Below are positions 11,474-23,009 of a DNA stretch of 64,000 nt, in pieces (the first letter of the stretch is position 1; the number at the start of each line of letters is the position of its first letter). The position numbers and the translations under genes are program-made. The notes beneath the pieces were generated by a model that did not search any database, was not told the origin of the DNA, and saw only the letters and a list, made by a program, of their open reading frames with translations. Source of the DNA: Lunularia cruciata (taxonomy: Eukaryota; Streptophyta; Marchantiopsida; Lunulariales; Lunulariaceae); the NCBI GenBank assembly GCA_948567375.1, contig OX419758.1:65315965-65379964 (forward strand). The letters run 5' to 3'.

Positions 11474-11811
11474 TTACCTTTTGCTTGACCAACAGACAGC
11501 TGCATTACAAAAGATAAAGCAGTACCCTCCTGTAGATCTTCTTGTGTCTTGATCTCCTCCCCAATCTGAGTCAGAGTACCCATGAATGGTAATAGTAGAT
11601 GCACTATAAATTAGGCCCTGTGACAATGTACCTTGATGTGACATGTACTTTGAATGTACCGGAAAATCCTTTTGACAGCCTTCCAATGGTTTAGGCCAGG
11701 ATTTTCCATATACTTGGTAATTGAATTGACAACATAAGCCAAATCAGGCCTGGTGCTGACCATAGCCCACTTCAAACTACCCACTGCAGATTGGTAAGGT
11801 ACTGTTCTCAT
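11474..11811 (-). pseudogene. Copia RNase H, N-terminal part
   Basis: The minus strand reads YQSAVGSLKWAMVSTRPDLA, then HWKAVKRIFRYI (the H..A.KR..RYL motif at the start of copia RNase H), then GYSDSDWGGDQDTRRSTGG with the catalytic first Asp, ending in CWSSKR. One frame change separates the two halves. Beyond CWSSKR the coding sequence is interrupted by array DNA. Confidence 0.9.
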
Positions 11812-12790
11812 ATACTCTCTCTCTCTATATCAGTTTTTGGACAGTCCTGAAGGCTTAATTTCACTCCTGACTCTACAGGTTTTAAACAGGTTTACAATCT
11901 TGCATATTGAATCTGGTAAGGATCTCTCTTAAATATCTCTCTTGAGATAGGCTGATCCTTAGTTGTTTTCTGTCTCTTGTGAACTCCAATTGAAGACAAT
12001 GATTAATCTCTCCCAGATCAATCATCTCAAAGCCCTGTTTAAGAGACTCTTTGACAGCGAGGAAAAGAGAAATATTATTATTGGCAAGAATGCATTCATC
12101 TACATAAAGAGGTAAGATGACAAAATGAGAACCAGGGTGTAAGATATAGAGATTCGAATCATCTCTAGAGTGCTCAAATCCTCGACCTAGTTAAAACTGA
12201 TCAAACTTGTGATACCAGTGTCTGGCAAACTGTTTGAGACCATCCAGAGCCTTGAAAAGCTGTAAAACCAATTGCCTTGGTTATTGCTGCTTATACTGGT
12301 CAGGAGTCAGCAAACCAGGAGGAATGTGCATGTAGATTCTCTAAGTCAATGTGCCATTGAGAAAGGCGTTTTGACATCAAGGGCATGCACTTCAAAATCA
12401 TTCGAGCTGAGTAAGCAAGCAGCATTTGAATTGTTGTCAATTTGACAACAGGAGAGTAGGTCTCTGTGTAATCAATACCTGGGACTTGAGAGAAGCCACA
12501 GGCCACAAGTTTAGCCTTGTACCTTTGAATGAGACCTTGTGCATTGTATTTCTTTCTGAAAATCCACTTACAGGTTACTACCTTGCGACCTGCTGGTAGC
12601 TCGGTGATGACCCATGTTTGATTGTTCTCCATGGACAGAAGCTCATCTTGAATAGCCTCAAGCCATTTACTAGAATCAGGTCCAACGGTAGATGCTTCAT
12701 AAGTGTCAGGATCAGAGTCGGATGCAGAATAATGCACGCTTAGTGCATTAGCAGGTTCCAATAGTGCATCATATTTTTGAATTTGAGTGC
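11812..12790 (-). pseudogene. Copia reverse transcriptase (RVT_2), dead
   Basis: Open frame 12300-12761 starts in the copia RT N-terminus: SSKWLEAIQDELLSMENNQTW, VTCKWIFRKKYNAQG, RYKAKLVACGFSQVPGIDY, TYSPVVKLTTIQMLLAY. The rest continues in other frames. The active-site block near 12100 reads LYVDECILA instead of LYVDDxLI: the second catalytic Asp has become Glu. Upstream (12791-13100) is the Ser/Pro-rich linker usual between IN and RT in copia. Confidence 0.9.
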
Positions 12791-13116
12791 GAACTCTGAT
12801 GCCTTGTTGTACAGAAGGCGCTTGGACAGCATCTGGAGAAGGATGTCTAGGCCGCCTGGTGTAAACAATGGTGGAGGATCCTGAAGACCTGTGTGAGGTA
12901 CTAGAACTGGAAGGTAATGACTCTGGTGAAGAAGATAATGGAGAAAGAATTGTTGGAACTACAAAATTGTGGATAGAAGGTGACTGAGACAGAATAGGAG
13001 TTGGTGGAGATAGATTGTGGGTAGAATGAGAGCTAGAAGCAGGAGAAGAAATGAAAATTTTCGGATCACAGATGAAGTCCAGTTGAACATCTTGAGTGTC
13101 AAAACACTGTTTATAT

Positions 13117-14640
13117 TCATGAGCATAGGTGTATGTTCTTGAAACTGAACATCTCTTGACAAAAAAATGGAATTATCAAATATCTTCTGTAGTCTGTAAA
13201 CTTTACTTTCCTGATCATAGCCAAGGAAATTACACTTGGAAGATTTAGCATCGAGTTTAGATCTGGAAGAAGATGAAACATGTGTACAAGCAATGCACCC
13301 AAAAATGTGAAGTAGGGAGAGATTAGGTTCATAACCAAAGCAGAGTTGGAAAGGTGTAACTTAGGAGGAGATAGCTTTGGTAGGATTTCGATTTGCCAAA
13401 AAGTTTGCAGTTTGTAGTGCCCCTCCCCAATAAGGCTTGGGGAGTCCAGACTCAAATAGTATAGTGCAGACTGCTTCCACCAATGTTCTGTTCTTTCTCT
13501 CAATGACACCATTTTGCTCAGGAGTGTGTGGAGAGCTGAACTGGCACATGATGCCTTTGCAGAAATTATGACAATCTGCAGATGTGTATTCATCATTATT
13601 GTCTGCGCGCAGCACCCGGACCTTCTGATTGAGTTGAATCTCTGCATAGGTCACATATTATTGGAACTAAGTAAGAACTTCATGTTTGAACTTGAGTAAA
13701 TACAAGAATGTGTACCTTGTGTAATCATCAATGAAGATCACAATGTATATGTAACCAATGTAAGTAATGGATCTTCTAATTGAGTTGAGTCTTTGCATAA
13801 GTCACATATTCTTGGAAACAAGTAAAAACTTCATGTTTGAACTTGAGTATGTTAGTTTAGTTAATCTCTAGTTTAGGGACTTCTCTTGTTTTTAAGATTT
13901 TGTTAAAATTCTCTAAAAATCTTGTTAAATATCTTCTACTTAGGTAAAGAGGGGCACATCCCTAATTAGAGTTAATCAAAGTAACCCCCTAGGGTTTACT
14001 TAAGTGTATATAAAAATATTTTCTGTTCTTGTTTCAATTAATTATTCAACAAGGATGATTCTCAACACCTCTTCCTTGTATTTCGTAAAATCCTGAGCTG
14101 CCTAACATCATCTCAAGATTGTCTTGTGATATCTCAATATCGGAGGCTACTTGTGCTGCGTGAGAGAACCTACTTGATGCTTGTGAGTTGTGATACAAAG
14201 AGTGAGGTCTAGTATTGTAGCAGTGATGTCTGATACATCATAGATAAGAGGGAGTGAGACCTTCCACTTCAAAGAGTAAGAAGCATGGTTCTTATCAGAG
14301 TAAATACAAGAATATGTACCTTGTGTAATCATCAATGAAGACAATGTATCTGTAACCAGTGTAAGTGGCAGAAGAGATGGGACCACAAACATTAGAATGG
14401 ATAAGAGCCAATGGAACAGTGGCTCTGGAAGCTCCTTCCTCCAGAATGGAAATTCGACTTTGCTTGCCATGAAGACAAGGTGAGCAAACACAAACCAAGT
14501 TAGGATGGATCGATCCATCCCAGCAACCAGATCTGTCTTATAGAAATTAAAGTCGATTCTTGCTGATGTGCCCAAGACGTCTATGCCACAAGGAAGTAAT
14601 AGCAGAAGATGTGTCCCTGGATGGAATAGAGATTGCAGCA
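13117..14640 (-). pseudogene. Copia integrase, split and dead
   Basis: The minus strand shows the pre-integrase motif LWHRRLGHISKNRL (about 14550), then C-x2-CLHGKQ, RATVPLALIHSNVCGPI and YRYIVFIDDYTRYIF; after the solo LTR it continues VRVLRADNNDEY, HTPEQNGVIERKNRTLVEA and WGGALQTANFLANR. In the DDE triad the first Asp (expected HSDVCGP) is Asn, while the second Asp and the Glu remain. About 153 bp is duplicated in tandem (13621-13773 and from 13774), and the solo LTR 13850-14297 lies in the second copy. Confidence 0.9.
13850..14297 (+). repeat. Solo LTR, family S, TSD GAGTA
   Basis: 448 bp, TGTTAGTTTAGTTAATCTC...GGTTCTTATCA, flanked exactly by GAGTA (13845-13849, 14298-14302). It has a TATA-like TATATAAA at 14007-14014. 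It aligns over its full length with the copy at 9205-9664 and interrupts the copia integrase. Confidence 0.94.
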
Positions 14641-14763
14641 GCTTGAGATGACTGAGATTGAGTTGATGTAGAAACTGCAGCATCTTGAGGATGCTCAATT
14701 GACTCTCCCAAAAGCCAAAAGTTGTCCAATCTAGTCCAGGATGCAATCAGTTTCTGCAGGTCA

Positions 14764-15060
14764 TCATAAAGGAAAATGCTGGTTTCCTTTAATTGATCCA
14801 TGTGATTTGCTCAACTGAAGTGCTGAATAGAGATCCTTGTTTAGCAAAGGAACATGTAGAGCATCTTCTAGCATGTATGAGTTCTCTAAACAAGCAAGCA
14901 TAACTGAAACTGTCTCATGGTTTAGAATAACAATGTCGGAACCATCCGCCAAGTAAACTTGTCTAAGTGGTGAGTATACTTCATAGACCAGGAAACAGGT
15001 TCGTTAATAAGTCATGGGCTGAGAAGCAACAGTGTCGATATACCATTGCTTGTCCTGAGT
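14764..15060 (-). pseudogene. Copia aspartic protease, dead
   Basis: The minus strand reads DKQWYIDTVASQPMT near 15050, where copia proteases have D-[ST]-G-A-[ST]; the Gly is Val here. ADGSDIVI, the LEDALHVPLLNKDL block and the ALQLSKSHG end of the domain follow (14764-14952). Frame breaks separate the parts. Confidence 0.85.
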
Positions 15061-15159
15061 GACTGAAGGAAAAACATCAATGTTGTACAAAGAGATGTGA
15101 GTTGTAGAGGCGTTGGTGTGATGGTGTTCATTGCCTCCTTTCTCCTTTGCATCAGCAAT

Positions 15160-15914
15160 GCACTTGTGACAGTCTTTGATGTGATGCCCCTTCTTTGAGC
15201 AATAATGACAGATGATAGAAGGTCTGAAGGAATTTCCTCCAGAAGATCTAGAGAAAGAACTCTAGTTCTTACAGAAAGATCTGTTGAAAGAGTTCGGACC
15301 AGAAGATCTCTTGAAAAAATTCTGACCAAAAAAACCATGAAATTCATTCTTCCAACTCCCTTTGCCTTTGTTTATGTAAGGAGATGTAGAGCCTTGTGTG
15401 CAAGCTAGAGCAGTTGTTTGCTCTACAAAACCTTCATATTTCATACTGATCTCTTCTTGAGGAGCAATGACATCAAAGAGATGTAGTGCCTTCTGTGGTC
15501 GCAATGATTACAAAAAATACTTGAAATGACAATGCATAGATCTCATCAAATGGAGCTTGACTTGCTAGTCATTGATTGGGTTGTTCACCGTGGCCAATTT
15601 AGGTGAGGAATCCACAAAAATTGGTAATGTGATCTGCTACACTAGTGTGTTCATGTCTCTTCAAATTCATCATCATGTCCAGTAGGTATATGATTGTCAA
15701 CGTCATTAGTACCTTTGTACATGGTAGTTAAGTCTATCCATGCTTCACTTGCCAATGTGTGTCTCCTGATGGTAGTAACAAATTCAAGAACTAATGCTGA
15801 ATTTATTACTTCAAGAGCAACAAGATTCCTGTGCTCCCAATCAGATAGAGTACCTGCAGAGATAGACTTGACTTCAATACCATCAACAATGGTAAAAACC
15901 AAAGCTACCTTCAA
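15160..15914 (-). pseudogene. Copia gag with zinc knuckle
   Basis: The minus-strand frame 15651-15914 shows a gag-type segment (SDWEHRNLVALEVINSALV, LASEAWIDLTTMYKG). Further down, around 15169-15211, an intact CCHC knuckle reads CHYCSKKGHHIKDC. The start of gag and its 5' leader (15915-16277) are eroded. Frame changes occur between capsid and knuckle. Confidence 0.82.
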
Positions 15915-16277
15915 CTTAAAGGGAAGACAATACTTCCAAGATTAGAAATAATTGCACATTGAATTTGACAAAAGTGGAATCAAATTAAATAGATGGAGTA
16001 ATAAATATGGCAGCAGGACCAGGACCAACACCAGCAGTAGACATAACGTTTGATTCACAGAGGATAATGGAGAATTTCTCTCCCAAAACCCAGATTAACA
16101 AAGGATGTAAGAGACAATTCTATCTCAAAACCCAAAGAAAAGAGGCACTCTTCAGAGGAGGAACCAGAGATTCTTGGTTTTCCAGACACTAGTGTGTAAG
16201 AGAACTAACTCTCTGGATTTTGAAATTGTATACTGAGGCGTCCTCTAGCAACTATGGAAGAAATTCTAAGGCTTACT

Positions 16278-16289
16278 GCTCTGATACCA
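16278..16289 (-). other. Copia primer-binding site
   Basis: The minus strand reads TGGTATCAGAGC directly after the 5' LTR, complementary to the 3' end of initiator tRNA-Met, as usual for plant copia elements. Confidence 0.93.
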
Positions 16290-16482
16290 TGATAGAAAAT
16301 GCACTTAACAGAAAAAGCATTGTGAGTAAACAATTAACTTGTGTAATCCCTTAGACAGGGATTATATATGAACAATGCCGAGAGGGTTCTTGAGCATTGT
16401 TAGCGGTCCACTAAGTCCACTACCTCCACTACATAGTGCTGATGTAACGCTGACCACGATCGCATATTATATAAGTATAACA
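16290..16482 (-). repeat. Copia 5' LTR
   Basis: 193 bp; plus strand TGATAGAAAATGCACTTAAC...ATATAAGTATAACA. Paired with the 3' LTR at 8827-9010. The flank beyond it resumes the alpha module interrupted at 8826. Confidence 0.93.
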
Positions 16483-17710
16483 AAAATTTGCATACAGTCA
16501 AGCAAAACCCATAACGGGAAGGAAAGGCAACCCCAAATAAGTACGGATTTGAGCTCTCCAAAAGCAACTAGACTTATTAGTTTATCATCCTGTTCGGAGG
16601 GCATTTCCTACTGTTCATATCCATACACGTGAATCTGTCGTCGGACTCCCATCATACTCTTACCAGTATGTCAAATGCAAAGAAAGCAATCACTTCATAT
16701 TCTGACGTATAGGAAATGGGACACAATCTGTTGGAAGAACGAGAGATCCAGAACTCACGAGGGGCACATTAACTGCAGATGAAATATAACCATGAAAGTG
16801 CGCAAATCGAATAGCAACTCAGGAAATGGAAATTCATGAAAATCAAGTGAAACGAACAATATGAAGGTAAGCCGCAACAAATACATAATTGAAACATCTC
16901 ATGAATACCACCTGCAGAGAACTAGTATGCATAGTGTAATCACAAGCAACCCACGAACCGATTAAGCATCTCAATTAAGCAAGATTAAGAAAGACACGAA
17001 CCGATTAATGGTCCCATTTCCAGCAGTGTTTCAGAAACGCTTCGCTACCGTAAACTTCTCAGAAACTAACCCAGCACATAGGAACTGAAAGGTCTTAGGG
17101 GAAGACAAGTGATCCAGTAACACTTCTACCAAACAATCAGATGTAGTCAGGCCGTCAAGAGGCAAGGAAACGACGGTCTCTATTGGACTGAAGTGAGCCA
17201 CGGGCATGTAGAAACCTAAAATTAAAGCAAGTCTGCTTCCAAACGGAAACATATGGCTGTAACGAGCTTCTTCCACACATTACTTAAACTTTGACAATTG
17301 AAGGTAATGACGCAAAAGTTCTCTCTAACTGTCAAACTACATTGAGAGCCCCAAACATCTAAGGGAGAACTGCCCATTGTAAGAGCCTGCAGGGTAGTCA
17401 GTTCCTTAACTTCGGGTTGCACGGGTCGGAACTGAAATTGGAATAATCTGGGTGTATCGAGCATTTGAGGGGAAAACTGACCGCTGTAAGAACTCATGGG
17501 CAATCACTTCCTGTCCTAAAGCCAACCAGCCTCTAGACATACACGACAGCTTCAGTTTTGGTAATAAGCATCGTTTCAGTAATGCTTCAGTTTGATTAGT
17601 ACCATCTACTTTCCTGCGTTCTATCAAATTCTGTTATGTACTTTTGTGCATGATGTGATTGTTTAATTAAAATAACTTTTATTTATCAAGCAACACTCTG
17701 ACGCTTGCAG
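16483..17710. repeat. Array unit 1: rest of alpha, gamma, beta
   Basis: Continues the copia-split alpha (TTGCATACAGTCAAGC, AATAAGTACGGATTT, TTATTAGTTTATCATCC). Gamma follows, with a strong core variant and GAAGGTAAGCCGCAACAAA near 16860, then beta (GTTTCAGAAACGCTTCGC near 17028 to the CTTTCCTGCGTTCTA block near 17610). A minus-strand open frame 17222-17503 contains TMGSSPLDVWGSQCSL and NVWKKLVTAICFRLEADLL, partly conserved in other beta copies. No known domain. Confidence 0.75.
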
Positions 17711-17717
17711 AAAGGCG

Positions 17718-17780
17718 GGCATCAAAGTGTCCAAAGACCCTCTGATGCCACGTTTCCCTGCAACTATCAGACAGTTGCGG
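17718..17780 (+). ncRNA. Two conserved hairpins of alpha module
   Basis: Hairpin 1: GGCATCA (17718-17724) pairs with TGATGCC (17743-17749). Hairpin 2: CTGCAACT (17758-17765), loop ATCAGAC, AGTTGCGG (17773-17780), 8 bp with one U-G. Equivalent positions occur in the alpha copies from 8547 to 37641. Changes in hairpin 2 are mostly pairing-neutral: U-G becomes U-A in the copy near 24830, and G-C becomes G-U in the copy at 8599-8620. The pair sits right after an acceptor-like CTTGCAG. Whether it is transcribed is unknown. Confidence 0.4.
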
Positions 17781-18983
17781 AAATATGCATACAGTCAAGC
17801 AAAAACCATATTGGGAAGGAGAGCCAACGCCAAATGAGTATGGATTTCAGCTCTTCAATACCAGCTAGACTTATTGGTTTATCATCCCCTTAGGACAACA
17901 TTTCCTACTGTTCATGTTCAAACACGTGAATCTGTCGTCAGTCTCTCGTCATTCTGCTATCAGTATGTCAAATGCAAAGAAAACAATCAATTCACAGTCT
18001 GACATATAGGAAATGAGAGCACAAGCTGCTGGAAGAACGAGAGATCCAGAACACACTAAGTACACATCAACTGCACATAAAATATAAGCATGAACGGGTC
18101 CAAATCGAAGTGAATAGCAACTCAGGAAATGAAAATTAATGGAAATCATGGGAAACGAACAATACTTACCTCAACCAATACATAATTGAAACATCTCAAG
18201 AATAACACCTGCAGAGAACTAGTACACATCGTGTAACCAGAAGCAAAGAGCAAGATACAAAAGCAGAAGTTGAGGATGGGTAGAGTGGAGCAAAGTTGGA
18301 GAGGCGTGGATGTTGTATTGGCGGGGCTAGAGCAAAGTGGAGAGAACTGGGTATGAGGTTATGAGAGCAGAAGCCGTCCTAGGAACGGGGGATCCAGAAT
18401 GCATTAAATGCATATGAGATGTAATCATGATGAGGACCAGAAAAGATAAAAGCTGGTGGAAAACTTCTGTAGAACACCAGATGTGGTCAGGCCGTCAAGA
18501 AACAAAGAAACTAGTGGCCTCTATTGGACCGAAGCGAGCTACGGGCCTGTCAAACCAAATATTAAAGTAAGTTTGCTTCCAAACGGGTACAACGAGCTTC
18601 TTCCATATATTACATAGACTCTGACAATTAGATATTGGTAGATGACAATTAGATATACTGACGCAGAAGTTCTCCCTTGACATTCACAATAAAACTGAAA
18701 CAGTCTAAGCGACGGAAAGTGATCAGTTCCTCTTTAACTCCTAAGAGCGAAGGGGCTGTGCGGTTCGGAACTGAAATTGGAATAACCGGTTAAGCATTTG
18801 AGGAGAAACTAACCGTTGTAAGAGACTCATGACTAATCGTTTCCTCTTGTAAAGCAAAAAACTACCTTTAAGACATGTACGACATACAATTGGCGCCTTC
18901 AGTTTTGTTTTTATGTATTGGGAAACGAAATAAATTCTATACTTTTTACTTTGCTCGGTTCTAAGAAAACTTTTTACAGGATT

Positions 18984-19497
18984 TGATGAGAACTTTTGTT
19001 CCTGTTCTTTCAAGTAGATAGTCTATTCTCAGGCATTCTGACTTCTGATGTATCAGACATCCTAGCACTCAGCTTTTCTAGTCTCACCAGAGCAGATACT
19101 CCTAATTGCACACAAAAAGACTCAACTCTCTCCTAGCCTTCAAAGATAGTACAGCCAGTTCACTCATGCAGCACAAATAGCCTCCAATACTGAGATACAG
19201 AACTCCAATACAGAACACTCCTGAAGCAGCTCAGGACTTCATGAGATGCAGAGGGGAAGTGCTAGAATTCAATTCCAATAGAAGAAACTCCTGACTGGGA
19301 TTATATAGATAGAAGAGTGTACTGAAGGGTGTGTTGAAAGGTGTACTAAAGGGTGTGTTGAATAGTGTGTTACCATAGTGCTCATGTAACACATGCAGCT
19401 TATGGAAAACATATGAATAGTGCTCACCCATGAACAGTATCTAATTTATTTCATTCTAACAAAAAAGTCCCTAAACTAGAGATTATCTAATTAAACA
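18984..19497 (-). repeat. Solo LTR, family S, TSD GGATT/AGATT
   Basis: 514 bp; plus strand TGATGAGAACTTTTG...ATCTAATTAAACA. The flanks GGATT (18979-18983) and AGATT (19498-19502) differ at one base. The uninterrupted equivalent is near 26041-26080. It contains short internal repeats of a GGGTGTGTTGAA-type unit (about 19325-19370). Confidence 0.87.
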
Positions 19498-19570
19498 AGA
19501 TTTTTATATTCTTTGATTACTTATTTAACAAATCAATTTTAATTATCAAGAAACAATCTGACACTTGCAG

Positions 19571-20469
19571 AAAACGTAAAGCCAAATGTCCAAAGATCCT
19601 CTAATGCCGTGCTTTCTGCAACTATTGAATATTTGCAGAAATATGCAGAGTCAAGAAAATAACCATATCAAGAAGGAAAGAAACACCAAATCAGTACAGA
19701 TTGCAGCTCTTCAAATAACAGAAAATGCACAGTGAGGAAGAGATTAACATATGACATCCCCGGGACAGATTATATCGGTACATGAGATCAGACAGTTCTC
19801 GAACATAGTTATGGTCCACTAAGGTAGTTACGTTAGCTAACGTAGTGATGACGTAGTGGGCCACAAACGCGTATTATAAATCTAACATCAAAGGCAGCTA
19901 GACTTATTAGTTTATCATCCCTTTAGGACAGCATTACATATTGTTCATGTCCAAACACATAAGTCTGCTTCCAAACGTAAACATATGGGTGCAACGAGCT
20001 TCTTCCACACATTATATAGACTTTGACAATTGGAAGGTAATGACGCAAAAGTTCTCCATACGGTCAACTACATTGAGAACCCTAAACATTTACGGGAGAA
20101 GTGTCCATTGTAAGAGACTGGACAGAATTCAGTTCCTTAACTCCTGAGTGCAATAGGGGTTGTGCGGGTCAGAACTGAAATTGGAACAATCTAGGGGTAT
20201 CGAGCATTTGAGGGGGAAACTAACAGCTGTTTACTTTCTCTTGTTAAGCAAGACACCAGCCTCTAGACATATACGGCATACATAAATGGTAGCTTCAGTT
20301 TTGGTTATATGTGTTGTCTCAGTTTTCTCTATTTGTATTGCTTCAGTTTTGAATTATATACTAATTGCTATGCTCCGTTATAACAAATTCTTTTATGTGG
20401 TTTTCTAAATTATGTGATTGTTCATTTACAACAGATTTGATTTATCAAGCAACACTCTGACGCTTGCAG
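19571..20469. repeat. Array unit 3 (diverged alpha, beta)
   Basis: Starts with a diverged alpha (AAAACGTAAAGCCAAATGTCC). Next comes an LTR-like scrap resembling the copia LTR (about 19730-19890: AGAAAATGCACAGTGAGGAAG and a GGTCCACTAA/AATCTAACA end), then the alpha tail and a beta copy (about 19970-20469). It lacks gamma. Its sister at 26122 is diverged in the same way. Confidence 0.65.
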
Positions 20470-21731
20470 GAAGGCGGGCATCAAAGTGTTCAAAGACACT
20501 CTGATGCACGACTTCTTGCAAATATCAGAGAGTTGCGGAAATATGCATATGGTCAAGGAAAAACCATATTGGGAAGGAAAGTAAACGCCACATAAGTACG
20601 GATTTCAGCTCTTCAAAACCAGCTAGACTTATTGGTTTATCATCCCGTTAGGACAGCATTTCCTACTGTTCAAATGCAAACACGTGAATCTGTCGTCAGT
20701 CTCTCGTCATTCTGCTATCAGTATGTCAAATGCAAAGAAAGCAATCAATTTATAATCTGACCTATAGGAAATGAGACCACAAGCTATTAGGAAAACGAAA
20801 GATCCAGAACGCACAGTGCACATCAACTGCACATTAAATATAAGCAGGAATGGGTCGAAATCGCAATAAATAGCACCTCAGGAAATGGAAATGAATGAAA
20901 ATCAAGTGAAACGACGAATACGAAGGTAAGCCGCAACCAATACATAATTGAAACATCTCATGAATACCACCTGCAGAGAATTAGTATGCATCGTGTAACC
21001 ACAAGCAAGCCACGAACCGATTACTGGTCCCGTTTCCAGCAGTGTTTTAGAAACGCTTCGCTACTGTAAACTTCTCAAAAACTAATCCAGCACATAGGAC
21101 CGGAAAGGCCTACGGGGGAAGACAAGTGCTGCAGGAAAACTTCTATAAAACACCAGATGCGGTCAGGCCATCAAGAGAGACAAGGACACGATGGTCTCTC
21201 TTGGACTGGATTGAGCTACGGGCATGTAAAACCAAATATAACTTCCAAACGGAAACATATGGCTGTAACGAGCTTCTTCCACGCATTCCATACACTTTGA
21301 CAATTGAAGGTAATGGTGCAAAAGTTCTCCATAACTTTCAAACTACATTGAGAACCCCAAACATCTACGGGAGAACTGCCCATTGTAAGAGACTGAAGAG
21401 TAGTCAGTTCCTTAACTCCTGGTTGCACGGATCGGAACTGAAATTGGAATAATCTGGGGGTATTAAGCATTTGAGGGGAAAACTAACCGCTGTAAGAGAC
21501 TCATGAGCAATCACTTCCTCTCGTAACGCAACACACCAGCCTCTAGACATACGCGACATATATACGGCAGCTTCAGTTTTGGTAATAAGCATCGTTTCAG
21601 TAATGCTTCAGTTTGATTGGTACCATCTACTTTCCTGCGTTCTATCGAATTCTGTTATGTACTTTTGTGCATGATGTGATTGCTTGTTCATAACAACTTT
21701 TATTTATCAAGCAACACTCTGACGCTTGCAG
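20470..21731. repeat. Array unit 4 (alpha-gamma-beta, 1262 bp)
   Basis: One of the best-preserved tandem units: alpha 20470, gamma from about 20700, beta from about 21010 to the CTTGCAG before 21732. The following unit is 1278 bp and clearly homologous over its whole length, which sets the period of the tandem array. Confidence 0.85.
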
Positions 21732-23009
21732 AAAGGCGGGCATCAAAGTGTTCAAAGACACTCTGATGCCACGTTTTCCTGCAACTATCAGACAGTTGCG
21801 GAAATATGCATACAGTCAAGGAAAGCCATATTAGGAAGCAAAGGCAACGCCACATAAGTACGGATTTCAGCTCTTCAAAAGCAGCTATACTTATTGGTTT
21901 ATCATCCCGTTAGGATAGCATTTCCTACTGTTCATGTCCAAACACATGAATTTGTCGTCAGTCTCTCGTCATTCTGCTGTCAGTATGTCAAATGCAAAGA
22001 AAACAATCAATTCATAGTCTGACATATAGGAAATGAGACCACAAGCTGTTAGGAAAAGGAGAGATCCAGAACGCACTAAGTGCACATCAACTGTACATTA
22101 AATATACGCAGGAATGGATCAAAATCGCAATGAATAGCAACGCAGGGAATGGAAATGAATGGAAATCAAGTGAAACGACGAATGCGAAGGTAAGCCGCAA
22201 CAAATACATAATTGAAACATCTCATGAATACCACCTGCAGACAACTAGTATGCATAGTGTAACCACAAGCAAGCCACGAATCGATTAAGCATCTCAATTA
22301 AACGAGATTAAGCAAGACATAAACCGATTACTGGTCCCGCTTCCAGCAGTGTTTTAGAAACGCTTCGCTACCATAAACTTCCCAGAAACTAATCCAGCAC
22401 ATAGGACCTGAAAGGTCTACGGGGAAGACAAGGGCTGCAGGAACACTTCTACAAAACACCAGATGCAGTCAGGCCGTCAAGAGGCAAGGAAACGATGGCC
22501 CCTATTGGACTGGATTGAGCAACGGGGATGTAAAACCAAATATATAAAGGAAGTCTGTTTCCAAACGAAAACATTGGCTGTAACAAGCTTCTCGCACGCA
22601 TTACATAGTCTTTGACAATTGAAAGTAATGGCGCAAAAGTTCTCCATAACTTTCAAACTACATTGAGAACCCTAAACATCTAAGGGAGAGCTGCCCAATG
22701 TAAGAGACTCCAGAGTGGTCAGTTCCTTAACTCCTGGTTGCGTGCATTTGAGGGGAAAACTAACCGCTGTAAGAGACTCATGAGCAATCACTTCCTGTCC
22801 TAAAGCAACAAACCAGCCTCTTGACATACACGACATATATACGGCAGCTTCAGTTTTGGTTATACGTATCGTTTCAGTATTGCTTCAGTTTGATTACTAC
22901 CATCTACTTTCCTGCGTTCTAACAAATTCTTTTATGTATTTTTGTACATGATGTGATTGTTTATTCATAGTAAACTTTTATTTATCAAGCAACACTCTGA
23001 CGCTTGCAG
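21732..23009. repeat. Array unit 5 (alpha-gamma-beta, 1278 bp)
   Basis: A full tandem unit following unit 4, with the same landmark order. In its beta, the minus-strand frame seen at 17222-17503 is broken by a stop (LDV-stop-GSQCSL), so that frame is not maintained in all copies. Confidence 0.85.

Larger units (their letters stand above)
8827..16482 (-). mobile_element. Complete but dead Ty1/copia element
   Basis: Minus-strand element with 5' LTR (16290-16482), PBS, gag, protease, integrase, reverse transcriptase, RNase H, polypurine tract and 3' LTR (8827-9010). The order gag-PR-IN-RT-RH defines copia. It lies inside an alpha array module: the left flank ends GTGGAAAT and the right flank resumes AAAATTTGCATACAGTC, matching uninterrupted alpha (GCGGAAATATGCATACAG). 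This gives a TSD of GAAAT/AAAAT with one mutation. Protease, integrase and RT have each lost an active-site residue. It is further broken by three solo LTRs and by a 1.1-kb array segment in RNase H. Confidence 0.93.
17711..19570. repeat. Array unit 2 (contains solo LTR)
   Basis: Alpha at 17711, gamma (about 17950-18240), a GC-richer stretch with an epsilon/zeta-type core near 18365, and a shortened beta (about 18450-18980) that carries a solo LTR at 18984-19497. Without that LTR the unit is about 1.34 kb, near the ~1.26-kb period of units 4 and 5. Confidence 0.72.

Noticed and set aside
17222..17503. Functional small protein from beta
   Set aside because: Equivalent frames in other beta copies have stops, and no homologue is recognised.
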